Shown piece by piece: positions 51,060 to 59,268 of a stretch of 64,000 bases of DNA. Position numbers and translations under genes: made by a program. The notes beneath the pieces are model-generated. The model saw only the letters and a program-made list of their open reading frames with translations, was not told the DNA's origin and made no database searches. Numbering within the stretch: the stretch's first letter is position 1; every line of letters begins with the position of its first letter. The stretch is from Methylosinus sp. LW4 (GTDB taxonomy: Bacteria; Pseudomonadota; Alphaproteobacteria; Rhizobiales; Beijerinckiaceae), in NCBI RefSeq assembly GCF_000379125.1, contig NZ_KB900626.1, positions 2,014 through 66,013 of the forward strand, written 5' to 3'.

Positions 51060-52316
51060 TCAGCCGAATTTCAATCCCGAATCGATCGTCAGCCCGACGC
51101 CGACGCTGGCGAATTTGTCGCCGCGCACGATCTTCGCCTGCGGCGTATGCACGAGGCAGGCGCGCTCGATCGCCGGAATGAAAGTGCTGCCGCCGGTGAA
51201 GAACACCGTATCGACTTGCGCCGCCTTCACGCCCGCCGCCTTCAGGCAGCGCGCGACGCAATCGGAGAGCTTGCGGCATTCATTGGCGATCGTCTCCTCG
51301 AACAGCGCGCGCGACGTCTCGATCAGCAGCGCCTCGTCCAGATAGGCGAGATCGATCATCGCCGTCGCGGATTCGGAGAGCGTGATCTTCGCCTCTTCCA
51401 CATCGCCGGCGACGCGATGGCCGGCGCGATCGTCGATCGCCTTGATGAAACGCTCGACCTTCTCCGGCTCGCCGGCGATGGCGCGCAGCTGCTTCAATTC
51501 CTCGAGGCTCTTGTTGTTGTAGAGGAAGGCGATGCGATGCCATTGCGCGAGATCGTGGAAATAGCCATTGGGCAGATCGAGCTCGGGGCGCTTCCGCTGC
51601 CGCGTCTGATAGCCGAACAAGGGCATGACCTGCTTGAGGCTCAGCCGATAGTCGAGATCGGTGCCGCCGACATGGACGCCGGAATTGGCGAGAATATCGT
51701 CCTTGCGGTCGATCTTGCGCCGATTCTTCGGCGAGACCTTCACAATGGAGAAATCGGAGGTGCCGCCGCCAATGTCGGCGATCAGCGCGATCTCCTCCCG
51801 CTCGATGCGCCGCTCGTAATCGAGCGCGGCGGCGATGGGCTCATATTGGAAGAGCACCTCTTTGAAGCCCTGCGCGCGGGCGGCGGCGGCGAGCTGCTCC
51901 TGCGCGGTGCGATCGGCGGCCTCATTGTCGTCGACGAAGAAGACCGGGCGGCCGAGCACGGCGTTGTCGATCGGCGCTCCGGCGCTCAGCTCGGTCTTGT
52001 CCTTCAGATGGCGCAGAAAGCTGCCCAATATCGCCGTGAAGGCGACGCGCTTGCCGCCGGCGGCGGTGGTCTCGTGAATGAGCGAGCCGCCGAGAATGCT
52101 CTTGATGGCGCGAAACAGACGGCCATTCTCGCGGTCGATATAGAGCGAGATGGCGGCGCGGCCGAAGCCGAGCTTGCCGCCATAGGCGGGGTAGAAGATC
52201 GCGCTTGGCAGCGAGACGCTGTCGCCCTCGAGCGGAACGAGCCTCGGCTCGCCCTCGGCCATATAGCCGACGGAGGAGTTGGAGGTTCCGAAATCGATCC
52301 CGCAAGCGAGGCTCAC
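51060..52316 (-). CDS. Hsp70-family protein (YegD-like)
   Basis: This 418-residue protein has an actin/Hsp70 ATPase fold: IDFGTSNSSVGY (phosphate 1), ADIGGGTSDFSIV (phosphate 2), VDTVFFTGGSTFIPAIE (adenosine) and QYEPIAAALDYE. It has no substrate-binding domain of DnaK type and resembles YegD, an Hsp70-like protein of unknown function. The likely start is a GTG at 52316 with AAGGAG eight bases before it; the frame is open upstream but the family begins here. The 3' end is eight bases from the convergent histidine kinase gene. Confidence 0.9.
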   Translation of the reverse strand: MSLACGIDFGTSNSSVGYMAEGEPRLVPLEGDSVSLPSAIFYPAYGGKLGFGRAAISLYIDRENGRLFRAIKSILGGSLIHETTAAGGKRVAFTAILGSFLRHLKDKTELSAGAPIDNAVLGRPVFFVDDNEAADRTAQEQLAAAARAQGFKEVLFQYEPIAAALDYERRIEREEIALIADIGGGTSDFSIVKVSPKNRRKIDRKDDILANSGVHVGGTDLDYRLSLKQVMPLFGYQTRQRKRPELDLPNGYFHDLAQWHRIAFLYNNKSLEELKQLRAIAGEPEKVERFIKAIDDRAGHRVAGDVEEAKITLSESATAMIDLAYLDEALLIETSRALFEETIANECRKLSDCVARCLKAAGVKAAQVDTVFFTGGSTFIPAIERACLVHTPQAKIVRGDKFASVGVGLTIDSGLKFG

Positions 52317-52613
52317 GCGATTGTCTCCTTGCTGTTCGCCGCGCGAGCGCAGAGCGAAAAACGCGCCGCCGCGCCGACGAAGATCGGCCGGATGACGGAG
52401 CGATGGGGGTTGTCGGCTTTGGGGCGCGGCCGCGGGGAGGGCGGCCGTCCAAATCTGGCGCGAAACTGCAATTTTTCGCGCGGATTTGCAAATGGGCGGG
52501 GGGCGACTGGAAATCTTTGCTCGGATCGATTTGCACGGCACAACGAGAGCGTCTCTGGATCAGAGACGTACAAATCAATGGCACATGCAACCAGTCACAA
52601 AGCGCACGATCGT
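52317..52613. other. gap between the Hsp70-like gene and the AT-richer island
   Basis: The first 180 bases are GC-rich and carry the Hsp70-like promoter. A palindrome CGTCTCT-GGATC-AGAGACG at 52550-52568 lies where the composition starts to become AT-richer. It could be a terminator for the minus-strand island genes or mark its boundary. Confidence 0.45.
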
Positions 52614-54311
52614 TCAAATGGGCCAAACTTTCACGGCATATTCTGCCAATTCCGCTTGGCGCTTTTCAATTTGTTTTGGTCCCCAGGTTCTATTTTTTGC
52701 GATTTCGCTGGTCAACACGAACGGGCTTGCCTTCAAGGTCGCCTTTTTTTGCAAGAATGATTTGTTTCCGAGGTCTACGTTTTGCCGAGAGTTTAACAGC
52801 GCCATATTGCCTATGCGTTTGTAGAACGCGCTAGCGACGTCTGGTTCAATATCCCAATCTACAGAAGGGGTTACAGGAAGTATGTGCTCAAGGTTAACTG
52901 CCGCAGTATCTTCATTTGGCAGCAGTTGTGGATGTCTTTCATCTTTTACGTACAGCTCCATTGCTCTTAGATAGTATCTCGCAAGATTTGTCTTGCGAAC
53001 AGTTGCTGTTGAAAACGCCCTCTTGAAGCTCTCATCGTTTGGGACGACATCAGCCATCTTATCTCGAAGCTGTTTTGCTGTGGAGATGTCTCCCTTTGTT
53101 ATGTCTCGTGCCCTTAAGCCATAGTTCTTATCCAGCACTCCGCCGCCGCCGCCGCCAGCAATAAGAAATCGGACCGACCAGGATACCATTAACTCTAACG
53201 CCTTTTCGGCTTCTTTGACAGAGAAGTTTCGAACGACAGCAAGGATCAGTGGACGAATCTGCTCGCCTCCGAGCTCGTGACTTATTGTATACAAGGAATC
53301 TTTTGCGCTGCGGCTAAATTCGTTCCACCTTGAGTGGTCTCTAGGTAATAATATAGCGATGTAATCGCTCGCATTTGAGGAAAGCGCTGCGATAGTTTCG
53401 ACAGCTTGACGCTCACCTTTCACAAACGTTTCGATTGCGTTTCCTAACTCTCTCTCAGTTGTTGGGCCGTGTTGTGATACCCAGAAGTGCCTCACGAACT
53501 TTAAGAGAAGGTCGTCCTCTCCAAAGCCCTCTATTACAGTAATCATTTGAATCCACCGAGGGTGGACATCAGAAATTCTTTCCTTTGCAAGATCAAATAG
53601 GAAGTTCTTCAAAATGTCTATCTGTGACGCGTCCATGCCTCGGGCATTCAATGTTTCGAACATTTTGAATGCGTTGCCGACTTTTCCTGGAACCATAATA
53701 ATAATTATCTTTGCAGACTCTCGAAGAAAATCTATCCAGTCATAGAGTCTGGTGGCTTTTTCGTTCTGTGGCAGAGCCGCGACTATTTTTCTTACATGAC
53801 TTGCCGCGAGTTTGGCTGCTGTTGACAGTCGATCATGCGAATTAAAATGCTGTCCGATAAATGGCTTTCTATCCTTCGGTGATTTTAGGACGGAGGAAAT
53901 AAAAAAGTCATGATCCTCAAAATTCAGATAAAACTTCGGAGTCGAATCCTTCTTGCGTGGGTCGTAATCTAGAAGAAACGTGGATTGATATTTTAATGCG
54001 CCGTCAACGTCTCCCAACTCCAGCAGGAAGTCCCTGACGGCTGCAATCAAAATCGATGTCGTAGCAAGCCTCTGCTGGCCATCGGCAACCTCCCAATCTT
54101 TATTATGTCCACGTGTCAAAACAATTGTGCCAAGAAAATATATTGCTACACCTTCGTCAAAGGCGCGATAAAGATCGTCCAAGAGGGTTTGGACCTCATC
54201 CTCAGACCAGGCATAGGATCGCTGATTGAGAGGCACCCGCAATGTGCGCTGGGCAATCGCTTCGGCAACGCCTCGCTCCTCAAAACTTAGCCCTGTAGAT
54301 ACCGTGTCCAT
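52614..54311 (-). CDS. GmrSD-like DUF262/DUF1524 endonuclease
   Basis: This 565-residue protein has an N-terminal DUF262 domain with VPLNQRSYAWSEDEV, IYFLGTIVL and VADGQQRLATTSIL (the DGQQR signature). A long helical middle follows, and a C-terminal DUF1524 HNH-type nuclease domain contains NLEHILPVTPS and IGNMALLNSRQNVDLGNKSF. GmrSD/BrxU-type proteins are type IV restriction nucleases that cut modified phage DNA. The AT-richer composition contrasts with the flanks and suggests horizontal acquisition. Its ATG shares one base with the upstream stop, so the two are translated together. Confidence 0.9.
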   Translation of the reverse strand: MDTVSTGLSFEERGVAEAIAQRTLRVPLNQRSYAWSEDEVQTLLDDLYRAFDEGVAIYFLGTIVLTRGHNKDWEVADGQQRLATTSILIAAVRDFLLELGDVDGALKYQSTFLLDYDPRKKDSTPKFYLNFEDHDFFISSVLKSPKDRKPFIGQHFNSHDRLSTAAKLAASHVRKIVAALPQNEKATRLYDWIDFLRESAKIIIIMVPGKVGNAFKMFETLNARGMDASQIDILKNFLFDLAKERISDVHPRWIQMITVIEGFGEDDLLLKFVRHFWVSQHGPTTERELGNAIETFVKGERQAVETIAALSSNASDYIAILLPRDHSRWNEFSRSAKDSLYTISHELGGEQIRPLILAVVRNFSVKEAEKALELMVSWSVRFLIAGGGGGGVLDKNYGLRARDITKGDISTAKQLRDKMADVVPNDESFKRAFSTATVRKTNLARYYLRAMELYVKDERHPQLLPNEDTAAVNLEHILPVTPSVDWDIEPDVASAFYKRIGNMALLNSRQNVDLGNKSFLQKKATLKASPFVLTSEIAKNRTWGPKQIEKRQAELAEYAVKVWPI

Positions 54312-54502
54312 TATTTTTCATCTCGCCTGAGTCTTGCGAAGGGAACTCGTCGTCCCGCATCTTCAAGTTCGATTCTCGATGCTCGCCGCAACCGCTCGCG
54401 GACCCATGCGGATAGCGGGATACCCGCCAGTTCAGCCGCTTCTTCGAACGCCCGCTTCTCTTCTGGCTGGAGTCGGAGCTTCATGGATTCAGTCTTCTGC
54501 AT
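54311..54502 (-). CDS. small ribbon-helix-helix protein coupled to the endonuclease
   Basis: This 63-residue protein begins MQKTESMKLRLQPEEKRAFE. An RHH fold is suggested by the short strand MKLRLQ and helices EEKRAFEEAAELAGIP and LSAWVRERLRRAS, with a basic tail. This resembles MobC/antitoxin-type DNA-binding proteins. GGAGG lies eight bases before the ATG. The stop TAA overlaps the next ATG (TAATG). It is probably a repressor of the two-gene unit. Alternative: an antitoxin-like inhibitor of the nuclease. Confidence 0.75.
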   Translation of the reverse strand: MQKTESMKLRLQPEEKRAFEEAAELAGIPLSAWVRERLRRASRIELEDAGRRVPFARLRRDEK

Positions 54503-54529
54503 TTCCGGTCCTCCGTCAAGGAGGAATGT

Positions 54530-54592
54530 TCCCACAATTAACACACATACGCAATATAGGTATTGACGCGTGGGATAATTGTGCCCACATTT
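54530..54592. promoter_or_regulatory. inverted repeats upstream of the RHH-nuclease operon
   Basis: CACAATTA (about 54534) and TAATTGTG (about 54577) form an eight-base inverted repeat flanking an AT-rich core. On the minus strand that core contains TATATT, a good -10. A further GTGGG/CCCAC pair overlaps the outer half. This is where an RHH autorepressor site is expected. Confidence 0.5.
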
Positions 54593-54694
54593 GTTGCTCT
54601 TATCGACTGCGCGCCTAATAACTGCCGCTCCGATTGCAGTGCGACTACAGCCTTTTCGGCAGAGGAGGCGCCTGTGCAACCGATGGTGGTCGGC

Positions 54695-54727
54695 CCCGAG
54701 ACTGATGACTGGGTCATCAGTCTCGGG
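54695..54727. terminator. perfect 15-bp palindrome with 3-base loop
   Basis: CCCGAGACTGATGAC pairs perfectly with GTCATCAGTCTCGGG around TGG. It lies just after queD (which ends at 54768 on the minus strand) and before the RHH-nuclease unit, so it probably ends the queE-queD transcript. No T-tract follows. Confidence 0.55.
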
Positions 54728-54767
54728 TCAAATTCTCTGGATACGAGGCAACCAGGACTATTCGCCC

Positions 54768-55145
54768 TCACTGCTTCTTCAGCACGCAGCCTTCATTGCA
54801 GGTGTCGCGGAAAATGCCGACCTCGTGGATCGCCGGCAGGGAGGGCTCGAGGTCGTTCCATATATAGACGCAGAGATTTTCGAGCGTCGGCTTGCCGAGC
54901 CCTTCCAGCTCGTTGAGGAAGGAATGGTCCAGCCGCTCGCGCAGCTGCTGCAGCCGCGCGCCGAGCTTGCCGAGATCCATGACCCATTCCTCGCCGTCCT
55001 GGCGCGGGCCGCGCAAAGTCACCCGCACGCGGAAGGAATGCCCGTGCAGATTGCGGTATTTCCCGCCGGTCGGGTGATCCGGGTCGTAGAGGGCGTGCGC
55101 CGCCTCGAAGCAGAACTCCCGATAGACTTCGAACAGAACCGTCAT
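54768..55145 (-). CDS. queD: 6-carboxy-tetrahydropterin synthase-like (QueD family)
   Basis: This 125-residue tunnelling-fold enzyme of queuosine synthesis would make 6-carboxy-tetrahydropterin from dihydroneopterin triphosphate. Zinc ligands are in CFEAAHAL and NLHGHSFRV; other motifs are WVMDLGKL, LDHSFLN and NPTLENL-like PTLENLCVYIW. The E. coli catalytic Cys of CxxxHGH is Tyr here (KYRNLHGH); the same change occurs in some alphaproteobacterial homologues as I recall. A nearby Cys in EFCFEAAH could substitute. Its ATG overlaps the queE stop by four bases. Confidence 0.88.
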   Translation of the reverse strand: MTVLFEVYREFCFEAAHALYDPDHPTGGKYRNLHGHSFRVRVTLRGPRQDGEEWVMDLGKLGARLQQLRERLDHSFLNELEGLGKPTLENLCVYIWNDLEPSLPAIHEVGIFRDTCNEGCVLKKQ

Positions 55146-55774
55146 TTCACCCCGATGGCCTTATGCGTCTGATGCGAGAACCGCCAGCGCGGATGCGCGA
55201 GGCAATAGTCGATCGCCGCCCTCGTATTGCGCAAACTCTCCGGCCCGTCCATGGGCTGGAGCAGGAAATGGTCGAAGGCGAGCCCCTCGAACAGCTCCGG
55301 CTCGGCGCCTTTTTGCGGATAGACGAGCTTGAGCTCGTCGCCCCTGGTCTGGACCAGCGGCGCGCCCGCCTTGGGGCTGACGCAGATCCAGTCGACCGCA
55401 GGCGGGACGGGAAGCGTCCCATTGGTCTCGACCGCGATCTCGAAACCCTCGGCGTGGAGCGCGTCGAGAAGCGCGGCGTCGATTTGCAACAGAGGCTCGC
55501 CGCCGGTCAAGACGACGAAACGCCGCTCGCGGCCTTCCCCCCAGAGATGCGCCAAATGGGCGGCGAGGGCTTCGGCGCCCGAGAATTTCCCGCCATTCTC
55601 GCCGTCGACGCCGACGAAATCCGTGTCGCAGAAGCGGCAGTCGGCGGCGCTCCGGTCGGCCTCGCGGCCGCTCCACAGATTGCAGCCGGCGAAACGGCAG
55701 AAGACGGCGGCCCGCCCGGAATGGCGGCCCTCCCCCTGCAGCGTCTTGAAGGCTTCCTTGACCGCATAGGCCAT
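55142..55774 (-). CDS. queE: 7-carboxy-7-deazaguanine synthase
   Basis: This 210-residue radical-SAM enzyme converts 6-carboxy-tetrahydropterin to 7-carboxy-7-deazaguanine on the queuosine pathway. The cluster motif is C-x14-C-x2-C (GCNLWSG..., ADCRFCDTDF), the long form of QueE. TLQGEG, VVLTGGEPLLQ, VETNGTLP and CVSPKAG are conserved. It precedes queD with a four-base overlap. queC and queF are not in the window. Confidence 0.94.
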   Translation of the reverse strand: MAYAVKEAFKTLQGEGRHSGRAAVFCRFAGCNLWSGREADRSAADCRFCDTDFVGVDGENGGKFSGAEALAAHLAHLWGEGRERRFVVLTGGEPLLQIDAALLDALHAEGFEIAVETNGTLPVPPAVDWICVSPKAGAPLVQTRGDELKLVYPQKGAEPELFEGLAFDHFLLQPMDGPESLRNTRAAIDYCLAHPRWRFSHQTHKAIGVK

Positions 55775-55847
55775 GGTTTTTTGGTCCCGTGGAGCGATCG
55801 GGACTGATTAGGGCCTCGCGCGGCGGGGGTCCAGCGGGGCCGCGCGT

Positions 55848-56213
55848 TCACCCGTTCTTCGGCCGCTCATAGCGGTCTATGCCCGGCTCTGGGGCGCGCG
55901 GGCGCGGGTCGAGGCTGCGGATATAGGAGACGATATCGTCGATCTCGCGCCGCGAGAGATGCATGTCCGGCATTTTGGGATGCGGATCGACGAGGAAATT
56001 GGCCAGGGCCTTGGCGTCCGTGCGGCGCTGGGCGACGTCGGCGAAGGAGGGGGCGTCGGCGTTGGCGGTCTTCTGGGCGCTCGTCACCACATGGCAGGCG
56101 GAGCACCAGCGCTCGGCGATGCGCTTCCCTTGGCCGGCGTCGCCGGCGGCGGCCGGCGCGCAAAAGGCCGCGAGCAGGGCCAGCGACGGAAAGAGGTGGC
56201 GCGAGAGTTTCAT
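55848..56213 (-). CDS. exported mono-haem c-type cytochrome
   Basis: This 121-residue periplasmic protein has a signal peptide (about 1-24, cut near AAAG) and one haem motif, CSACH, with a candidate Met ligand in HPKMPDMHLS. DDIVSYIRSLDPRP is the usual C-terminal helix. It is a class I cytochrome c, probably an electron carrier; the partner is unknown. The start at 56213 is chosen for its signal peptide. Genes on both sides are on the same strand. Confidence 0.88.
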   Translation of the reverse strand: MKLSRHLFPSLALLAAFCAPAAAGDAGQGKRIAERWCSACHVVTSAQKTANADAPSFADVAQRRTDAKALANFLVDPHPKMPDMHLSRREIDDIVSYIRSLDPRPRAPEPGIDRYERPKNG

Positions 56214-56352
56214 GCGGGGCTCCTCCGGCTCGTCGCGAGAGCGGGCGGCTCGCCCGACTCGCAGAAGAGACATGAGACCACGAATCCGCGCCGCCGAGAA
56301 TCGCGGGTCGCGCCGAGGGGCCGCGACCAGACAGCGCAGGCGCGGGCGCCGA

Positions 56353-57825
56353 TCAGGCCGCCTCCGCCTCGGCTTTTTCGGCCGGCCGCAGCGTCACTCT
56401 CGCGATGAGGCCATGCGGCTCGCGGTCGAGCAGCCGCAGCGAGCCGCCGGCCTCCTCGAGGAGGGCGCGCACGATGGAGAGGCCGAGGCCGAAGCCGGCG
56501 TGCTCGTTGAGATTGCGTCCCGGCCGGCCGCGCACGAAAGGCTCGACGACCTCGGCCTTTTCCGCGTCGGGAATGCCGGGGCCGTCGTCGGCGACGTCGA
56601 TCTGGACGCTCTCCTCGGCTCCGCGCGCCACCGATATGACCACGCGGCGTCCATGGGTGACGGCGTTTTCGACCAGATTGGCGAAGACGCGCTGCAGATC
56701 GACGAGCGAGCCGATCACCATGCGCCGCCCGTCGCCCTCATAGGCGACGTCATGGCCGAGATCGGCGAATTGATCGGCCACCGTCTGCAGCACGCTGTCG
56801 AGATCGACGATCTCCTGCGTGTGGCGATAGCGCTCCTCGCGCAGGAAAAGCAGATTCTTGTAGAGCATCGAATCCATGAGCTCGACGTCGTGCAGCATTT
56901 TGGCGCGCAAGGCCTCGTCGTCGATGAATTCGGCGCGCAGCCGCATGCGCGTGATGATGGTGCGCAGATCATGGCTGATCGCCGCCAGCACGCGCGAGCG
57001 CGCCGCGATCATCGAATAGATGCGCGCCTGCATGCGGTTGAGCGAGCGCGTGAGGTCGCGCACCTCCTGCGGGCCTTTTTCCACCAGCAGGGCGCTCTCG
57101 CAGGACTCGCTCGGGAATTTCTCCGCCCTGTGGGCGAGCTCGACGAGCGGCGCGACGACCGCGCTCGAGGTCCACAGCGTCAAAATGGCGGCGCAGATGA
57201 GGAAGAAGAACGCCGAGGCGAGCCAGATGCCCAACAGATGCGGCAGATCGGGCGTAGGCGCCGGGCAGCCCTGTGGCTGCGGGGGCGCGGGGCCTCCCGG
57301 CGCGCCGAAAAAATCATCCGGCGGCGGGCCGCGCGGGCCGTCCTCGCCGAACGCGTCCCGTCGCGGTTCGCGCGAGATCGGGGTGAGCGTCAGATAGCCG
57401 CCCTTGCGCAGCGCAATGGCGAGGCGACGGCCGTCGGGCGCTATGCCGAAGACCTCTGCATCGGGCCATAGCCGCCCGCGCAGCGAGATCGGCGAAGGCT
57501 CGCTGCGGCCGGCTTGCGCCGCGGGCGGACGCTCGGCGGAGACGCTCGGCCGAATTCCATGGGTGAGGTCGTCGAAAACGACGACGAGCTTCTCGCGATC
57601 GGCGAGGGAGGCGAGATCGAAGGCCCAGGCGAGAGCGGCGGCCGTCTCGGCGGAAGCGGCGCGCGCGCGCGGCGGCCGTTCCTCGCGAACGCCGCCGCGC
57701 TCATAGTGGAAGACATGCACGGCGATCGTCACGCAGAGGTGGAACAGCACGATCGAGGCGAGCACCAGAATGGCGATCTGCCCGGCGAGATGATCGGGCC
57801 GCAGCGCGCGCCAGAAACGCCTCAC
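56353..57825 (-). CDS. membrane sensor histidine kinase
   Basis: This 490-residue kinase starts at a GTG overlapping the regulator stop by four bases (GTGA). Transmembrane helices lie at about 15-38 and 198-220. The periplasmic region between them is Pro/Gly-rich with a region like GIAPDGRRLAIAL. The phospho-acceptor is His285 in AISHDLRTIITRMRLR. The ATPase domain has LQRVFANLVENAVTHGR, VADDGPGIPD and GFGLGLSIVRALLEEAGG. It is the partner of the upstream OmpR-type regulator. Confidence 0.92.
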   Translation of the reverse strand: MRRFWRALRPDHLAGQIAILVLASIVLFHLCVTIAVHVFHYERGGVREERPPRARAASAETAAALAWAFDLASLADREKLVVVFDDLTHGIRPSVSAERPPAAQAGRSEPSPISLRGRLWPDAEVFGIAPDGRRLAIALRKGGYLTLTPISREPRRDAFGEDGPRGPPPDDFFGAPGGPAPPQPQGCPAPTPDLPHLLGIWLASAFFFLICAAILTLWTSSAVVAPLVELAHRAEKFPSESCESALLVEKGPQEVRDLTRSLNRMQARIYSMIAARSRVLAAISHDLRTIITRMRLRAEFIDDEALRAKMLHDVELMDSMLYKNLLFLREERYRHTQEIVDLDSVLQTVADQFADLGHDVAYEGDGRRMVIGSLVDLQRVFANLVENAVTHGRRVVISVARGAEESVQIDVADDGPGIPDAEKAEVVEPFVRGRPGRNLNEHAGFGLGLSIVRALLEEAGGSLRLLDREPHGLIARVTLRPAEKAEAEAA

Positions 57826-58541
57826 GCGCGCACCACCTGCGGCGTGAACAAATAGCCCTCCGAGCGTATGGTTTGAATATAGCGTGGGTTCTTGGGGTCG
57901 CCCTCCATCTTCTGGCGCAGCCGGCTGATGAGCACGTCTATGCTGCGCTGGAAGGGGCCGGCAGTCGGGCCATGGGTGAGATCGATGAGCTGGTCGCGCG
58001 TCAGCACGCGATTGGGCCGCTCGCACAGCGCGTAGAGAAGATCGAACTCGGCGCTGGTGAGCGCCACCTTGGTGCCGGCGGGCGTCGTCACCTGATGCGC
58101 CATTATGTCCACGCGCCAGCCTTCGAACAGATAATAGCGCGAGCTCGTCTCGTCGCGGCTGGCGAAGGCGGCGCGGGCGCGGCGCAGCACCGAGCGGATG
58201 CGGGCGAGCAATTCGCGCGGATTGAAGGGCTTCACCAGATAATCGTCGGCGCCCATCTCGAGCCCGAGAATGCGGTCGACGTCCTCGCCCTGCGCGGTGA
58301 CGATGACGATGGGCAGATTGCGGTCGGCGCGCAGGCGGCGGCAGATGGAGAGGCCGTTCTCGCCCGGCAGATTGAGATCGAGGATCACGAGGTCGAACTC
58401 GCGCTTGGCGAGCGCCGCGTCCATTGTCGCGCCATCGGCGACGACGGAGACGTCGATCTGATGGGTCTGCAGATAGCGAGAGATCAATTCGCCGATTTCG
58501 GAGTCGTCCTCGACCAGGAGGATCGCGTCTGTCTTCGTCAC
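57822..58541 (-). CDS. OmpR-family response regulator
   Basis: This 239-residue regulator has a receiver with VEDDSE, phospho-acceptor Asp55 in VILDLNLPG and VKPFNPRE. The winged-helix domain has VALTSAEFDLLYALCERPNRVLTRDQL and SIDVLISRLRQKMEGDPKNPRYIQTIRSEGYLF. The closest characterised relatives are OmpR-like regulators. It is transcribed ahead of its kinase. The regulon is unknown; a 267-base gap separates it from the interrupted transporter gene. Confidence 0.93.
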   Translation of the reverse strand: MTKTDAILLVEDDSEIGELISRYLQTHQIDVSVVADGATMDAALAKREFDLVILDLNLPGENGLSICRRLRADRNLPIVIVTAQGEDVDRILGLEMGADDYLVKPFNPRELLARIRSVLRRARAAFASRDETSSRYYLFEGWRVDIMAHQVTTPAGTKVALTSAEFDLLYALCERPNRVLTRDQLIDLTHGPTAGPFQRSIDVLISRLRQKMEGDPKNPRYIQTIRSEGYLFTPQVVRA

Positions 58542-58805
58542 TCGAGCGCACCTGAGGGAATCGTGGGCGGCGGCCTGGCCGTCGCGTCGGATCGAGGTCT
58601 ATCCCGCCAATATGTCTCGATCGTTTCCGGGTCGGAATTAGGGCGGGCGCGACCAAGGCGTTTTCCCGCCATTTTTGGGACGAGCCCGTCCGCGCTCGCG
58701 AGGCGGCGCGCGGCGCGGCGGACAAACGGCGGAAACGCGGGGGCGTTCGCAGCGGCTCGATGCGCGGATTTGCGTCCGCGCCGGCGCCGGCCCATAGTCG
58801 ACCGA

Positions 58806-58827
58806 GACATGTCGCGAGAGACATGTC
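58806..58827. promoter_or_regulatory. tandem GACATGTC palindromes
   Basis: The eight-base palindrome GACATGTC occurs twice, at 58806-58813 and 58820-58827, 14 bases apart. They overlap the first possible start codon of the interrupted transporter. They may be operator half-sites, in which case the true start is further downstream. Confidence 0.4.
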
Positions 58828-58997
58828 GCGAGAAACTCGGCGCGAGAGGCGAGGGCGGATTGGCGGACGCGCGCGAGGAAACGCTCGAGGAGGAGAGCCT
58901 CGCCGAGGCCGCCCGCCGGCTGAAGGCGATCATCGTCGGCTCGCTGGGCAATCTCGTCGAATGGTATGATTTCTACGTCTACGTGACCGCGTTTTGA
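58809..58997 (+). pseudogene. N-terminal fragment of an MHS-family (KgtP-like) transporter, interrupted
   Basis: The frame encodes about 62 residues. The end, RRLKAIIVGSLGNLVEWYDFYVYV, is the canonical first transmembrane region of metabolite:H+ symporters such as KgtP. It stops three residues later at TGA, where GC-rich DNA changes to AT-rich DNA with prophage genes. A complete protein is about 430 residues, so more than 85% is missing here. The rest may lie on the other side of the prophage. Confidence 0.75.
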
Positions 58998-59268
58998 TTA
59001 TATATTATATTTCAATCAGTTATGACTCACGCGGGGAGCTGGACCCCCAAGAAAACCCCCAAAAATCCCCCCGACGCTCCGGTCTCGCCGACCACACATA
59101 TAATATGGTGTCGGACTCCGCCGAGACGCAGCACGATCGCTCCCACGACCATAGAAGTGGAGAAGGAGGCGGAAGGTCGCCAATGACAGGTCCAGACTAA
59201 TAAAGTATAGGTCGAGGCCAGATTTTATTGTATAATTTGATTCATCCTACCAATTAAAAGTGAGTCTA
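58998..59268. other. left-end region of the prophage-like element
   Basis: AT-rich DNA of 271 bases follows the interrupted gene. A palindrome-like CACACATATAATATGGTGT lies at about 59093-59111. TATAAT at 59231-59236 is a perfect -10 box without a clear -35. No integrase or transposase is seen, and open frames here have no recognisable content. Confidence 0.5.

Noticed and set aside
52486..52834. Plus-strand open frames over the 3' part of the nuclease gene
   Set aside because: These are antisense frames of the DUF262/DUF1524 gene with no recognisable product.
58994..59200. 68-codon open frame at the prophage left end
   Set aside because: It lacks a ribosome-binding site and resembles no known protein; it probably spans the junction by chance.
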